Shown piece by piece: positions 1 through 7,981 of a stretch of 64,000 bases of DNA (positions are counted from its first letter, which is position 1; every line of letters starts with the position of its first letter). Under the pieces are notes generated by a model. That model was given only the letters and a program-made list of their open reading frames with translations. It made no database searches and had not been told where the DNA came from. The stretch comes from Nitrosopumilus sp. (GTDB lineage Archaea; Thermoproteota; Nitrososphaeria; Nitrososphaerales; Nitrosopumilaceae). The DNA lies in assembly GCF_025699255.1 (NCBI RefSeq), contig NZ_JAILWA010000003.1:1-64000 (forward strand). The letters are read 5' to 3'. The position numbers and the translations under genes were made by a program.

Positions 1-96
1 GGAGTTTGTGCCTGAGATAGTACCGTTGACAGGAATGGTTGTTTCTGTGGAGTTTGTGCCTGAGATAGTACCGTTGACAGGAATGGTTGTTTCTGT
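1..96. repeat. 48-bp tandem repeat, at least two exact copies
   Basis: Positions 1-48 and 49-96 are identical. Each encodes, on the minus strand, the 16-residue unit STETTIPVNGTISGTN. The array begins outside the window, so the copy number is unknown. A 48-base unit keeps the reading frame when it expands or contracts. Confidence 0.9.
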
Positions 97-1398
97 GGAG
101 TTTACAAGAATAATTTCAGTTGAATTCTGGTTTGTAGTAATTTGGTTATCAGTTGAATTGTTGATCGGTACTAGGCTTGATGTGACATTGTTACCAACTA
201 ATGTGTTGATCGATGTTTGATTAGATGAAACCTCAGTAGACTCGGTATCTTCAGCTGGTGTAGAAGAAGATGAGGTTGAGCCTACTGAGGCATCAGTGCT
301 ATCAGATGTTGAATCCTCAACAGTTTCTGTATCTTCAGCTGGTGTAGAAGAAGATGAGGTGTTGTCTGTTGAGGCAGTTGGTTGAGTAGAAGATGAAACC
401 TCAGTAGACTCGGTATCTTCAGCTGGTGTAGAAGAAGATGAGGTTGAGCCTACTGAGGCATCAGTGCTATCAGATGTTGAATCCTCAACAGTTTCTGTAT
501 CTTCAGCTGGTGTAGAAGAAGATGAGGTGTTGTCTGTTGAGGCAGTTGTATTATCAGAAATGTTTTGATCTAAATCACCAGTATCAGCATAAGCTTCAGG
601 CCAATAACTTGATGAAATAGAATATGGAGTTACAATAACAGTTGATAAAATAATGAAAACACAAACAAAAGATAGTAATGGACGGATTTTTTCGAATTTA
701 AATTTAACATCTTCAGCAAAAATAAATAAAAAGAAAACAAGTGGAGTAAAAATAATTATGATAAAAGAATTATCAGAGACAAAAGATAGATCAAAAATAG
801 GAAAAGAATCAAGAGTGTTTGTAAATGATTTATCAAAAACATTTAGAGAATTAATAACATAGTCAAAATCAATTTGATTTATTGAAACAAAATTAAATGG
901 ATCAGAAAAGAATGATGTTTCTAAAATATTTGTTGGGATTGAGATCAAAACATCAGAAGAATATTGATCATGAGAGTCATCAAGATATAATGTTTCAATC
1001 TTTGAATTCTTTTTTCTATCGTCACGAGTTTTATCAGTTTGTGTGATTCTTTCAATTATTACTTGTGGTTGTGAAATAAATGTAATATGCAAAACAGATT
1101 CTTCAAGGGCTGAAGAAATTAAATTCAAATCTTCTGAAAGACTGATGTTTGTCTTTGAATGTCCTGATTCTGAAACAGTATTAGAGTTAACTTCAGAATT
1201 TTTTTTCTGTGGTGGATTTGATTTTATTCCAATTGATTCTTCTAATGAAATTGAAATTGTTCTAGATTCTTTTGGTGTAGATGAAACAATTTCTGATTGT
1301 TCATATGGAGAATCAACCGATGGTGATTCAGCAAATCCAAAGGGAATGCCAGATGTCAATAAAAATAGAATTGCGATTAGAGAGAAAGCAGATTTCAA
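1..1398 (-). CDS. Repeat-rich surface/membrane protein, 3' end beyond window
   Basis: The frame is open from a TTG at 1398 to the window edge, 466 codons. TTG is the first possible start because an in-frame TAA lies directly before it, and a GGAGGG ribosome site sits 9 bases upstream. Residues 1-23 (MKSAFSLIAILFLLTSG...) look like a signal peptide. A hydrophobic segment lies near residues 216-234 and a second near 246-265. After that the chain is almost all Ser/Thr/Asp/Glu/Pro: two 56-residue repeats containing TSSSSTPAEDTE, then Asn/Thr-rich sequence and at least two copies of STETTIPVNGTISGTN. This suggests an exported, membrane-anchored protein with an extended, probably glycosylated stalk. 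The repeats are near-identical in DNA, so they are recent. I do not recognise a family; function unknown. Confidence 0.75.
   Translation of the reverse strand, partial: MKSAFSLIAILFLLTSGIPFGFAESPSVDSPYEQSEIVSSTPKESRTISISLEESIGIKSNPPQKKNSEVNSNTVSESGHSKTNISLSEDLNLISSALEESVLHITFISQPQVIIERITQTDKTRDDRKKNSKIETLYLDDSHDQYSSDVLISIPTNILETSFFSDPFNFVSINQIDFDYVINSLNVFDKSFTNTLDSFPIFDLSFVSDNSFIIIIFTPLVFFLFIFAEDVKFKFEKIRPLLSFVCVFIILSTVIVTPYSISSSYWPEAYADTGDLDQNISDNTTASTDNTSSSSTPAEDTETVEDSTSDSTDASVGSTSSSSTPAEDTESTEVSSSTQPTASTDNTSSSSTPAEDTETVEDSTSDSTDASVGSTSSSSTPAEDTESTEVSSNQTSINTLVGNNVTSSLVPINNSTDNQITTNQNSTEIILVNSTETTIPVNGTISGTNSTETTIPVNGTISGTNS
224..548. repeat. 168-bp period repeat in surface protein gene
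   Basis: Two 157-base copies, 224-380 and 392-548, are separated by an 11-base linker (period 168 bases, 56 residues). Each copy contains a 21-base core twice (starting at 256, 340, 424 and 508). The copies at 340 and 508 extend to a 24-base match with the gene's own upstream region. Confidence 0.9.
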
Positions 1399-1514
1399 TT
1401 AAGAGTTCCCTCCACACAAAAATTTGCAAAAATTTCTTGGTGTAGAATTTGATTTGCAAGAATTTGGTGTAGAGAATTCTCTAGAGGATCGAAAAATCCA
1501 ATAATGCTATCCAT
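1395..1514 (-). CDS. Possible 39-residue leader ORF overlapping the next start
   Basis: An ATG at 1514 opens a 39-codon frame whose stop TGA overlaps the TTG start of the surface-protein gene. It contains two similar stretches (LHQILANQI and LHQEIFANF) that arise from a 27-base imperfect DNA repeat. It has no recognised domain. It could be a translated leader peptide coupled to the surface-protein gene, or a chance frame inside a structured leader. Confidence 0.3.
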   Translation of the reverse strand: MDSIIGFFDPLENSLHQILANQILHQEIFANFCVEGTLN

Positions 1515-1555
1515 AGGATAGTCTAAGGTAAACACCTCATCTTCTTCTACACCAA
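1437..1555 (-). promoter_or_regulatory. Leader region with internal and leader-to-coding complementarity
   Basis: This is part of the roughly 380-base gene-free stretch 1399-1778. Plus-strand 1437-1446 and 1464-1473 both read TTGGTGTAGA, and 1546-1555 is their reverse complement, so a leftward transcript could form alternative hairpins. In addition 1531-1554 is an exact 24-base reverse complement of 340-363 and 508-531 inside the downstream coding repeats. A long leader could therefore pair with its own message. Beyond 1600 the stretch is AT-rich and I see nothing else in it. Confidence 0.4.
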
Positions 1556-1778
1556 CAAAAAATCATTCACAAAAACCGATAAAGAAGGTGGAAATCTGCG
1601 TAAAAGATCTATTCCATGATGGAAATTAAGAAAATAGATTGATCCAATTTGGATCACGATTTTTGGGATATTTTTCATGAAAAATATTGAAAAAATGTAA
1701 ATCAAATTTTAAGAAATGATAAGTTATGAATTAATAAAATAATCACATAAAAATTGTAAATCTAAAAATTTCTAATAA

Positions 1779-3716
1779 TTACAAAGGAATTGGAATTGCA
1801 TCGCCGTATTCAACTTTGATGATTTGGCTTTTACCAGCTGGTAATGTACGTACATAATCATCTATTGGAATATTTTTTGCAATTGGTTCTTCTAACTTTG
1901 AAAATTCAATTCTAATTTTTTTAGCTGTTTCAACCATTTCTGATCCGTGTGGTTCAATTATTGCATACAAGATAGAATATTTTTTAATGGGTTCTGGTGG
2001 ACCGCATGCTAAAATATAATCATCATCTTGCTTGATGATACCAACTGCAAGTCTAAGAGTTTCAGATTTGATAAAATTTCTTTGTCCTTCAATAGTAAAT
2101 GATCCTTTAGGTAAAAATTCTCCACTAGGTGCAGATTTTTTTATTTGATCTGGATGAACCCAATAAGCACTTACACCATACATTCCTTCTCTCCAAGCTC
2201 TACTAAAACAAACTGTTGCATGTGCAATTTCATTCATACTTGAATCAGGTGCATGATCAGCATCTTTTAAAATAAAAAATGGTGAACCAAAAATGTCACC
2301 ATGAAATACTTTATCATTTTTTGCTAAATGTTTTCGGATTACAGCTGAATTTGATGCTGCATCTCTTCCACCAACAGTAAGGTACCCATCAGTTGTAAAG
2401 AACCATCTGTATCTTTCATACCAATTTTTTTTTCTAATTTCTGAAACTACAATCAAATCTTTTTCAGATTCTGTTTTATTCTCAAATTTTTCCAATTTTT
2501 TCTCTGTTTTTTCTTTAATAGATTGAATTGAAGGAATTGCTGCTGATTGTTTTTTTGCTTCATTGAATAATACTGATGCAATTGATTGGAGTGGAGATTT
2601 AGTGTTAATCTTTATTTTTTCATCTTGAACAATTATTAATGAAATTCCTTTTTCATTAACCAATTTTGCATTATTATTTGCTAGTATTTCTTGAGCTGTA
2701 GTATCCTCTATCGATAAAACTCCTTTTGATACCATTTCAAAAATGGAATTTGCAACATTTGTGATATTCTTAGATCTTTCTTTTACTGTTTCAATTGCTT
2801 TTTCTTGTTCAGAGATTTGTGTTTGTAGTTCCTTAATTTTTTTATCTGAACTACTTGTTTGGATTGATTTTCCTTTTGTTATGATATTTTCAGTAAATAC
2901 AGTATCTAGTCCTTCAATGAAACTATTTACTGGTGTAATTTCTCCTTCTAGTTTTCCTAATTTGACAGGAAGAACTTCAGTTTTTTCATTTCTAATGATC
3001 ACAGCATCATGATTTCCAGAAACCACATCTGAAACAATTTTCTTTACAGTTTCAAAAATTGTTTGAATTTCTTCATTAGTCAATAAATTTCCAATTTTTT
3101 TCCCATCAACTTTTGCAATTTCAAAAACTGCTTCAACATATTTTTTGGGTAAACCCAAAGTTCTTCCAAACCATTTTGCTGCAACTAAATCTGTAGTTTT
3201 TAATTCATCGAAGTCTGATTCTTTAATGTTAAAAATATCAAGACTGCCACTTGGTGGTTGTGTATATTCTAGACCGACTCTTAGTTTTCTATGTCTTACA
3301 TCTATAGAATGTTGTAATGCAAGAATTTTCATGTCCTTGTTACAAAGTAAAATGTTGCCATCCCCAAAGAATTCCCCTACCAATACAAACTCTTTGCCAA
3401 ATCCTTCAAACGTAAAATATGCTATTCTTTCAGCTCCGATTTGTTCAATTTTTTTTAATTTTAATCTCAAAAGATCATTTCGTAATCTTTTGAGCAATCT
3501 GTTTGGTTCCATTTGATCTATCTTTACTGCAGTTAACCAAACCCCAGAGATTGATATCATCATAAAGAGATCGCTTTTTTCAGTATGATGTAGTTTGAAG
3601 AGAATACTATCTTTTGTAATTCCATAAATATTGCTAATATAGTAACCCTGAACTTGTTCTGAAATTTTATCAACTAAATACCGTAATTCGATACCAGATA
3701 ATGCCATAATCATCAT
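1779..3716 (-). CDS. rqcH: NFACT-family protein (Rqc2/RqcH/NEMF homologue)
   Basis: The 645-residue protein has the order expected of archaeal NFACT proteins. The N-terminal NFACT-N region (MALSGIELRYLVDKI..., then SIDVRHRKLR) is followed by a coiled-coil middle (around residues 290-330 and 400-420, rich in K/E) and a C-terminal NFACT-R domain (KNWYERYRWFFTTDG, GGRDAASN, HATVCFSRAW). Family members bind the large ribosomal subunit with peptidyl-tRNA and drive ribosome-associated quality control, in bacteria by adding alanine tails. The start may instead be the fourth codon (ATG at 3707), since MALSGIEL is the usual beginning. It stands alone, divergent from the next gene. Confidence 0.88.
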   Translation of the reverse strand: MMIMALSGIELRYLVDKISEQVQGYYISNIYGITKDSILFKLHHTEKSDLFMMISISGVWLTAVKIDQMEPNRLLKRLRNDLLRLKLKKIEQIGAERIAYFTFEGFGKEFVLVGEFFGDGNILLCNKDMKILALQHSIDVRHRKLRVGLEYTQPPSGSLDIFNIKESDFDELKTTDLVAAKWFGRTLGLPKKYVEAVFEIAKVDGKKIGNLLTNEEIQTIFETVKKIVSDVVSGNHDAVIIRNEKTEVLPVKLGKLEGEITPVNSFIEGLDTVFTENIITKGKSIQTSSSDKKIKELQTQISEQEKAIETVKERSKNITNVANSIFEMVSKGVLSIEDTTAQEILANNNAKLVNEKGISLIIVQDEKIKINTKSPLQSIASVLFNEAKKQSAAIPSIQSIKEKTEKKLEKFENKTESEKDLIVVSEIRKKNWYERYRWFFTTDGYLTVGGRDAASNSAVIRKHLAKNDKVFHGDIFGSPFFILKDADHAPDSSMNEIAHATVCFSRAWREGMYGVSAYWVHPDQIKKSAPSGEFLPKGSFTIEGQRNFIKSETLRLAVGIIKQDDDYILACGPPEPIKKYSILYAIIEPHGSEMVETAKKIRIEFSKLEEPIAKNIPIDDYVRTLPAGKSQIIKVEYGDAIPIPL

Positions 3717-3810
3717 GGTTTTTGTCTAAAATTATACTCTTGCTTTGATATTCACAAATACTGACCAAAGATATTAAACATGGTTTGCTTGAGACACGCT
3801 AGAAATTTAC

Positions 3811-4290
3811 TTGGCAAAATTCAAAAAGAAAAAATCTCAACCGACAATTGATCCTAATGATTCAAAAAAAGAATCAGTAGAAGATATGCCTACGGATATT
3901 CCTGAAACAGAAAAATCTGAACCTATTCCAGAAACTCCTTCAAATGATCCACCAGTAAGTGCTGCTGAGAAAAGTGAAAAAGATAAGAAATTAAATAAGT
4001 TATTTTGGTTACGAGTTGCTTTAGCTATTATTGCAGGTACTTCAGCTACATTCATCTTTGATGATATTGAAGGCGAAGATAGAAGATGGGCATCTATTGG
4101 TTTTATGATAATAATCTTTTTTGCAACTATAATTGTTGCAAAAAGTATGAAAATGCAATTACCATCCTCAGATAGGAAAAAAATTGTTACACAAGCAATT
4201 GGCAGCTATGTTTTCTTATACCTATTTTCATGGATAGTAAGTTACACATTAGTAAATATTGGAAATGTTTCTAATGGAATTAACATTTAA
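3811..4290 (+). CDS. Hypothetical membrane protein with acidic N-terminus
   Basis: 159 residues from a TTG start. Residues 1-60 are charged and low complexity (KKKKSQPTIDPND, then Pro/Glu/Ser). They are followed by three predicted membrane segments (about 67-85, 93-110 and 128-150). No catalytic motif is visible. It lies just upstream of, and in the same direction as, the cobalamin methyltransferase genes, but the 28-base gap and lack of related motifs give no functional link. Function unknown. Confidence 0.7.
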   Translation: MAKFKKKKSQPTIDPNDSKKESVEDMPTDIPETEKSEPIPETPSNDPPVSAAEKSEKDKKLNKLFWLRVALAIIAGTSATFIFDDIEGEDRRWASIGFMIIIFFATIIVAKSMKMQLPSSDRKKIVTQAIGSYVFLYLFSWIVSYTLVNIGNVSNGINI

Positions 4291-4318
4291 CTTGGAAAAT
4301 TAAAAACGGTAGTAACAA

Positions 4319-4909
4319 ATGTGGAAATTTAAAACACCTGGTATTCCTGATGAAGAATTTGAGAGGATAGAAAAAGTTCCCATTACAAAAGAAGAGATAA
4401 GAGTTGTTCAAATTAGTAAAGCTAGACTAAAACCAGGTCAAATTATTTATGATATAGGATGTGGAAGTGGTTCAATTTCTATTGAAGCTGCACTTCAAAT
4501 AGAATCATCAGGTAAAGTATTGGCTATTGATTATGATGAAAATGCAATTGAGTTAACCAAAAAGAATATGAAAAAATTTGATGTTACAAATATTTCTCTA
4601 ATCCATGGAAATGCTAAAGAAGCAATTTTGAAACTTGAAGAAGCAGATACTATTTTCATTGGGGGGACAGGCGGAGACACAAAGGAAATTGTTGAGCTTT
4701 CTGAGAACAAACTAAAATCTGGTGGAAGAATAGTGGTTGGAATAATATTGATTGAAACACTCTATTCAGTTTTACAAGCATTAAACAGATTACAATTTGA
4801 ATCTGTAGATATCACTCAAGTTACCATTTCTAAGAGTAGAAAAACTAGTACAGGAACAATGATGCTTGCAAGAAATCCGGTTACAATCATTTCTGCTACT
4901 AAAATCTAA
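4319..4909 (+). CDS. cbiT: Cobalt-precorrin-6B C15-methyltransferase (decarboxylating)
   Basis: A class I SAM-methyltransferase fold of 196 residues, the right length for CbiT. Motif I is IYDIGCGSGSISIEAA and the acidic loop VLAIDYDENAIEL follows. IFIGGTGGDTKEI is the characteristic CbiT/CobL-C glycine loop. The enzyme methylates C15 and decarboxylates the C12 acetate side chain of the corrin ring in the anaerobic cobalamin route. It is followed at 37 bases by cbiL and then cbiF, forming a small corrin operon. Thaumarchaea are known cobalamin producers. Confidence 0.9.
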   Translation: MWKFKTPGIPDEEFERIEKVPITKEEIRVVQISKARLKPGQIIYDIGCGSGSISIEAALQIESSGKVLAIDYDENAIELTKKNMKKFDVTNISLIHGNAKEAILKLEEADTIFIGGTGGDTKEIVELSENKLKSGGRIVVGIILIETLYSVLQALNRLQFESVDITQVTISKSRKTSTGTMMLARNPVTIISATKI

Positions 4910-4945
4910 TCTAGATTTTTAATTAGGGAGAAAATCATATTCTTC

Positions 4946-5668
4946 ATGCCTGGATTGATTGGAATTGGAGTAGGTCCAGGGGATGTTGATCTACTTACTG
5001 TAAAAGCTGTAAAGGCAATTCAGAATGCAGATATCATTATGTGTCCTGCATCAAAAGAAGATAGACCAAGTATTGCACTTGCAGTTGTATCTCCCATTAT
5101 TGATAAATCTAAAAATCAAGAGATTGTAAAACTAATTTTTCCAATGACTAAAGACAAGGATGTTCTTGAAGCAACATGGAAGAAAAATGCAAAAATAATG
5201 GCGGAAACAGTTCTCACTGGAAAAAATGTTGTATATCTTACAGTAGGTGATCCATTCTTGTATAGTACTTGGATATACATGCATAAAGATCTCACAGAGA
5301 ATTATCCTGACATGGACATTTCTGTAATTCCTGGAATTGTGTCAATGTTTACATTTGCATCAAAAGTGGGTGTTAGTATTGCAGAAGGAGCAGAAAAAGT
5401 TGCCATTATCCCATCTTGTTATGATTTATCAAGTGTGAAAGAGATTGCAAAAAATTCTGAATCAATGATCTTTCTTAAAGACGGACGATATTTTGATCAA
5501 GTAATTGAAGTCTTAAAGGAATCAGGATTCCCAGATAATTCAATTTTTGCAATTGGGCAAGATCTTGGAACAGAAAATGAGATAATTCGAAAAATGACTT
5601 TGGGTGAAGTAAATGATTCATCTTTAACTACAAAATATTTTTCAATTTTGGTGGTCAAACGTGTCTGA
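4946..5668 (+). CDS. cbiL: Precorrin-2/cobalt-factor II C20-methyltransferase
   Basis: 240 residues of the tetrapyrrole methylase family. The N-terminal GIGVGPGDVDLLTVKAVKAI and the later YLTVGDPFLYSTW are the SAM-binding signatures. SVIPGIVSMFTFASKVG matches the C20-methyltransferase subgroup. It acts early in corrin-ring methylation. The end overlaps the GTG start of cbiF by 8 bases, so the two are translationally coupled. No missing residue was noticed. Confidence 0.9.
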   Translation: MPGLIGIGVGPGDVDLLTVKAVKAIQNADIIMCPASKEDRPSIALAVVSPIIDKSKNQEIVKLIFPMTKDKDVLEATWKKNAKIMAETVLTGKNVVYLTVGDPFLYSTWIYMHKDLTENYPDMDISVIPGIVSMFTFASKVGVSIAEGAEKVAIIPSCYDLSSVKEIAKNSESMIFLKDGRYFDQVIEVLKESGFPDNSIFAIGQDLGTENEIIRKMTLGEVNDSSLTTKYFSILVVKRV

Positions 5669-6431
5669 CGTATTTTTTGTTGGATGTGGTCCAGGTGATC
5701 CTGAACTCATTACTATTAAAGCTAAAAAATTAATTCAAAAAGCAGATGTTGTTGTATATTCAGGTTCTTTAATTCCGGAACCAATTTTGAAGTTGTGTAA
5801 AAAAGGAAAATTGTATGATGCAGCTAAATTAGTTAGAGAAGAAATTTTTGATCTGTTATACAAAAATGCAAAAAAAGACAAGCTTGTAGTTAGATTACAT
5901 GATGGAGATCCTTCAATTTATGGTGCAATCAAAGAACAAATTGACAATCTAGAAAAAAAAGGAATCAAGTCAATTGTTGTTCCTGGTGTTACAGCATTTT
6001 TAGCTTCAGCCGCTGCGCTTGGAATGCAATTGACACTTCCTGGAGTTACTCAAACTATCATCGTTACAAGAGCAGAATCTAGAACCAAAGTTCCAAAACG
6101 AGAGAAAATTTCTGAGCTTGCAAAACATAAAGCAACATTAATTTTTTATCTTAGCATTCAGTTGATTTCTAATTTAGTTACTGAAGCAGTTGCAGGTGGA
6201 TATAAAAAATCTACACCTGTTGCAGTGGTTTATAGAGCAAGTTGGAAAGATCAAAAAATAATTAAAGGAACACTTGGAGATATTGCAAAAAAAATCAAAG
6301 ATGAAAAAATTACAAGAACTGCAATTGTAATAATTAGTGATGTAATAGATCCAAAAACATATGAGTATTCTAAGTTATACGATAAAAAATTTAGTCATGG
6401 TTATAGAAAAGCTAAAAAGAAATCGGATTAA
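5661..6431 (+). CDS. cbiF: Precorrin-4/cobalt-precorrin-4 C11-methyltransferase
   Basis: 256 residues from a GTG start inside the end of cbiL. The start VFFVGCGPGDPELITIKA and VVYSGSLIPEPIL are typical of CbiF/CobM, as are RLHDGDPSIYGAIKEQ and VPGVTAFLASAAALG. It transfers a methyl group from SAM to C11 of the corrin precursor. Third gene of the cbiT-cbiL-cbiF operon. Its 3' end overlaps by 20 bases the convergent racemase-like gene. Confidence 0.92.
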   Translation: MSDVFFVGCGPGDPELITIKAKKLIQKADVVVYSGSLIPEPILKLCKKGKLYDAAKLVREEIFDLLYKNAKKDKLVVRLHDGDPSIYGAIKEQIDNLEKKGIKSIVVPGVTAFLASAAALGMQLTLPGVTQTIIVTRAESRTKVPKREKISELAKHKATLIFYLSIQLISNLVTEAVAGGYKKSTPVAVVYRASWKDQKIIKGTLGDIAKKIKDEKITRTAIVIISDVIDPKTYEYSKLYDKKFSHGYRKAKKKSD

Positions 6432-7176
6432 CTTTATTTTTTATATTAATTTTATTTAATTTTCTTTGAAATAGCTTTACATTGCCTGTTGCAAAAATTT
6501 TTAATGTATTTCTTTTAGATTGTTTGTTTTTTATTTTTATGAAAATCTTTTTTGCAACTAGATCTGCAGGATCAATAAAATTTATTTTTGGATATTGTTT
6601 TTTTAACAAAAATTTTATAAATGGTAAATGTGTGCTTGACAGTGTTATTGTGTCAATATTAATTTGATTTAATTTTTTATCTAAAACCATTTTAATAATT
6701 TTTTGAGAATGTTTTTTATTAGAAATAAATTTTCCAGATTCTACTAATTCAACAAGTTCTGATCCATTAATTTTAAAAAACTTATAACTATTAGAAAAAT
6801 GATTGGCTTTGATATATTGAGTTAAGCCTTTACTGTTAATTGCACTTTTTGTAGCCAATATTCCAATTTGTTTAGTTTTAGATTTTTTTTTAGCAATAAT
6901 TAATGGTGGTTTTACATCAATTATTTTTTTTGTTGTCAAATTCAATATTAAACTAGGTGTATTTGATGCTACAACTACAAGATCTGGAGAGAACCTCTTC
7001 TGTAATAGTTTGATAGAGTTTTGAATAATATTTGATAGTTGGATCTTTGATTTGTTTCCGTATGGATAATTTTCTTGATCTGCAAAATAGATAATATCAG
7101 ATTTGGAAATTTTTTGAATTGCTTTGATTATAGATAATGAACCTAATCCCGAATCAAAAACTACAATCTTGGCCAT
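6412..7176 (-). CDS. Asp/Glu racemase-family protein lacking both catalytic cysteines
   Basis: The 254-residue protein follows glutamate racemase (MurI) from end to end: VVFDSGLGSLSII at the start (family VFDSGxGG), ENYPYGNKS near residue 36, VVASNTPS near 68-75, and TLSSTHLPF near 177-185. In MurI the last two motifs are ACNTxS and LGCTHYP, and their cysteines are the two acid/base catalysts. Here both are serine (Ser71 and Ser180). It is therefore probably not a conventional racemase. Archaea of this group have no known peptidoglycan. It is convergent with cbiF. Role unknown; a ligand-binding or altered enzyme is possible. Confidence 0.75.
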   Translation of the reverse strand: MAKIVVFDSGLGSLSIIKAIQKISKSDIIYFADQENYPYGNKSKIQLSNIIQNSIKLLQKRFSPDLVVVASNTPSLILNLTTKKIIDVKPPLIIAKKKSKTKQIGILATKSAINSKGLTQYIKANHFSNSYKFFKINGSELVELVESGKFISNKKHSQKIIKMVLDKKLNQINIDTITLSSTHLPFIKFLLKKQYPKINFIDPADLVAKKIFIKIKNKQSKRNTLKIFATGNVKLFQRKLNKINIKNKVNPISF

Positions 7177-7279
7177 AAATTATGTAAAAAATCAAAGGTA
7201 ATGTTTGTTAGCTAAATTTACTCTAAAGTCGATCTAAATACACACCCTCCATTAAGACTAAATTTCTAAACTACCAACC

Positions 7280-7930
7280 ATGCCAAACTTCGATAAGACT
7301 TGGGCTCGACAAGAGACCCAAAGTGTAACTGGCAAACTCCGTGAAGCAGTAAAGCCTCAAGGTGCATTAAAACCACGAATTCAGACTGCAGTAAACAAAC
7401 TACAAGTCCAGATCTCAAAAATGGACTCTATGTTAGGTAAACTGCATGAAAGAGATGCGCAACTCTTTCAGAGAGTCGTGACTGCAATGCAGCAACATGA
7501 TACTAGCACAAGTAGAGTTTTGTCCAACGAATTAGCTGAAATTCGTAAAGTTACAAAGATGCTCGGCAACGCAAGAATGTCATTAGAACAAGTCCAACTA
7601 AGACTGACAACTATTCATGATCTTGGTGATGCTATGGTAGCAATTGGACCAGCAATGTCTACAATGAAGGGATTGAAGTCATCGCTAGGAAGATTCATGC
7701 CAGAAGCTGATTCAGAATTGAATAGTATGACCCAGACACTTAATGGACTTATGATGGATTCACTTGCAGGAGACTCATTTAGCATGGAGTCTGATGTTTC
7801 AAGTGAAGAAACAGAAAAGATTCTTCAAGAAGCATCTGCAGTAGCTGAGCAACAGATAGGAGACAAATTCCCATCTGTTCCATCTTCAACTGGACTTTCG
7901 TCACAATCCTCTACTTCCACTTTTGAGTAG
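7280..7930 (+). CDS. ESCRT-III-like division protein, CdvB paralogue
   Basis: 216 residues, largely helical and charged, beginning MPNFDKTWARQE and containing KPQGALKPRIQTAVNKLQ, ERDAQLFQRVV, SNELAEIRKVTKML and ALEQ-type helices. These match the archaeal Snf7/CdvB core. The C-terminus ends with a Ser-rich tail after EEASAVAEQQ-like sequence; I see no winged-helix domain that would bind CdvA. In thaumarchaea, CdvB-type proteins polymerise at mid-cell during division. A second paralogue lies at 53255-53896 on the other strand and shares most of these motifs. Confidence 0.88.
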   Translation: MPNFDKTWARQETQSVTGKLREAVKPQGALKPRIQTAVNKLQVQISKMDSMLGKLHERDAQLFQRVVTAMQQHDTSTSRVLSNELAEIRKVTKMLGNARMSLEQVQLRLTTIHDLGDAMVAIGPAMSTMKGLKSSLGRFMPEADSELNSMTQTLNGLMMDSLAGDSFSMESDVSSEETEKILQEASAVAEQQIGDKFPSVPSSTGLSSQSSTSTFE

Positions 7931-7981
7931 ACAGATTAGGACGAACAGTTCATTCTTTTTGTTTTAATTATAAAAAACAGA

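Noticed and set aside
653-1402. Plus-strand frames of 69 and 119 codons near the left edge
   Set aside because: They lie opposite the continuous minus-strand surface-protein frame, which has a signal peptide, membrane helices and ribosome site.
6412-7176. Functional glutamate racemase for peptidoglycan
   Set aside because: Both catalytic cysteines are serine and no cell-wall genes are in the window.
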